From NCBI RefSeq assembly GCF_025766255.1, contig NW_026516937.1, positions 1-16,863 of the forward strand: a stretch of 16,863 nt of DNA. Direction: 5' to 3'. Of this stretch, positions 16,271-16,863 are shown one piece after another. Position numbers and translations under genes: made by a program. The notes beneath the pieces were generated by a model, which searched no databases, was not told the DNA's origin, and saw only the letters and a list, made by a program, of their open reading frames with translations. The stretch comes from Zychaea mexicana (lineage: Eukaryota > Mucoromycota > Mucoromycetes > Mucorales > Lichtheimiaceae). The number at the start of each line of letters is the position of its first letter. Position 1 is the first letter of the stretch.

Positions 16271-16863
16271 ATGTCTGATGAACGTGAACTCGACCTTTGT
16301 GCTGCACTGAGATGGGCATTAGACAACCGTGGTACGTTTTCATGTTTTAAAAAAGCACCAGTGTAAAACAAACATTCTGTACGAAACTAATTATCTTACA
16401 GATATCGCAGATGTTATTAGAGAGGTTAGCGAGGTCTTTGACGGCAAGGGGTATAGCACCTCTATTTTTAAAAGATGGCAGCCAGTATGTATTACATCCT
16501 GTTGAATAGTAATGTCCTACAAATAAATCCTAACTTTTTTTCTTACATAGCCAGCTCCAGTCAGACAGAATAACAATGACGTGCCACAGCGCACTCTAGT
16601 AAGTGCTCACTTTATTGTTCTGCGGTATAATACAGATACGCCTCGATTAACGTCAAAGAGAAATTAGTCTCCCCTTGAAAGAGAGATACAGGAAAGGAAT
16701 GATCGTCACAAGGATTTGTTTGCACGACAGGTTCGCATAGACTGGCTCAAGGAGCGTCAGGCAAGCGACGCACGGGCAGCAACATTGTCTTTGTCACTAA
16801 GAAAACGAAAGGCGGCAGATGGTAGAGCCCAGGAGCTGAACAGAGACCAGCGACAAATGATAA
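16271..16863 (+). CDS. Hypothetical charged protein, four exons visible, cut by window end
   Basis: Exons 16271-16331, 16402-16484, 16551-16598 and 16668 to the window end; introns of 70, 66 and 69 nt. Donors are GTACGT, GTATGT and GTAAGT, with branch motifs ACTAAT, CCTAAC and ATTAAC. Frame is kept at every junction (phases 1, 0, 0), giving 129 visible residues. It begins MSDERELDLCAALRWALDN, a short acidic helix-like segment. A Pro/Asn-rich linker follows (residues ~48-64). Exon 4 is a very charged, probably long helical or coiled-coil region (LEREIQERNDRHKDLF, DWLKERQASDARAA, then the basic LRKRKAADGRAQE). It has no membrane segment. Such a short N-terminal module, linker and charged helix suggest a nuclear adaptor, but I recognise no family. 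Confidence 0.75.

Overview
The window looks like nuclear DNA of a filamentous fungus. The genes on the right are small and split by short introns of 50-99 nt with GTATGT/GTAAGT-like donors and CTAAC or TACTAAT branch motifs. They have TATA boxes about 60-85 bp before the ATG, some AATAAA signals, and no bacterial operon logic. An early-diverging fungus (Mucoromycota-like) is my best guess from overall feel. No protein here was recognised well enough to prove it.

Layout: (1) 2-385, the 3' end of a plus-strand gene encoding a Cys/His-rich, zinc-knuckle-like C-terminus. (2) 386-808, pyrimidine-rich then AT-rich DNA without genes. (3) 809-1334, a three-copy satellite of exactly 170 bp period, each copy carrying two interleaved inverted repeats. 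(4) 1386 to about 11765, a large direct tandem array: four ~2.4 kb units and a truncated fifth, alternating in type (A-B-A'-B'-end). The higher-order repeat is therefore about 4.96 kb. Each full unit has a TATA box, a nearly invariant ~270 bp core and, further on, a local array of ~200 bp sub-repeats. I found no gene in the array that stays intact and in the same frame across the divergent unit types, so I read it as a non-coding or decayed higher-order repeat with promoter-like cores.

(5) 11766-12136, array-edge debris and one short ORF. (6) 12329-12831, a minus-strand gene with TATA box and poly(A) signal whose reading frame needs either a 56-nt non-consensus intron or a frameshift. (7) 13262-13763, a doubtful decayed coding stretch on the minus strand. 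(8) 14054-16863, three plus-strand multi-exon genes in a row (260 aa, 145 aa, and one cut by the window end), each with its own TATA box. The exon structures were worked out by hand from splice signals and frame. None of the three products was recognised.

The genes cannot be assembled into a pathway from sequence alone. The most informative biology is in the array: a hybrid module that marks an unequal-crossover junction, a core conserved between otherwise diverged unit types, local copy-number change of the sub-repeats, and a satellite with pseudoknot topology at its edge. The right-hand gene trio (one protein ending in a CxxC...CxC pattern, one with a D/E tail, one highly charged) is the best candidate for undescribed proteins.
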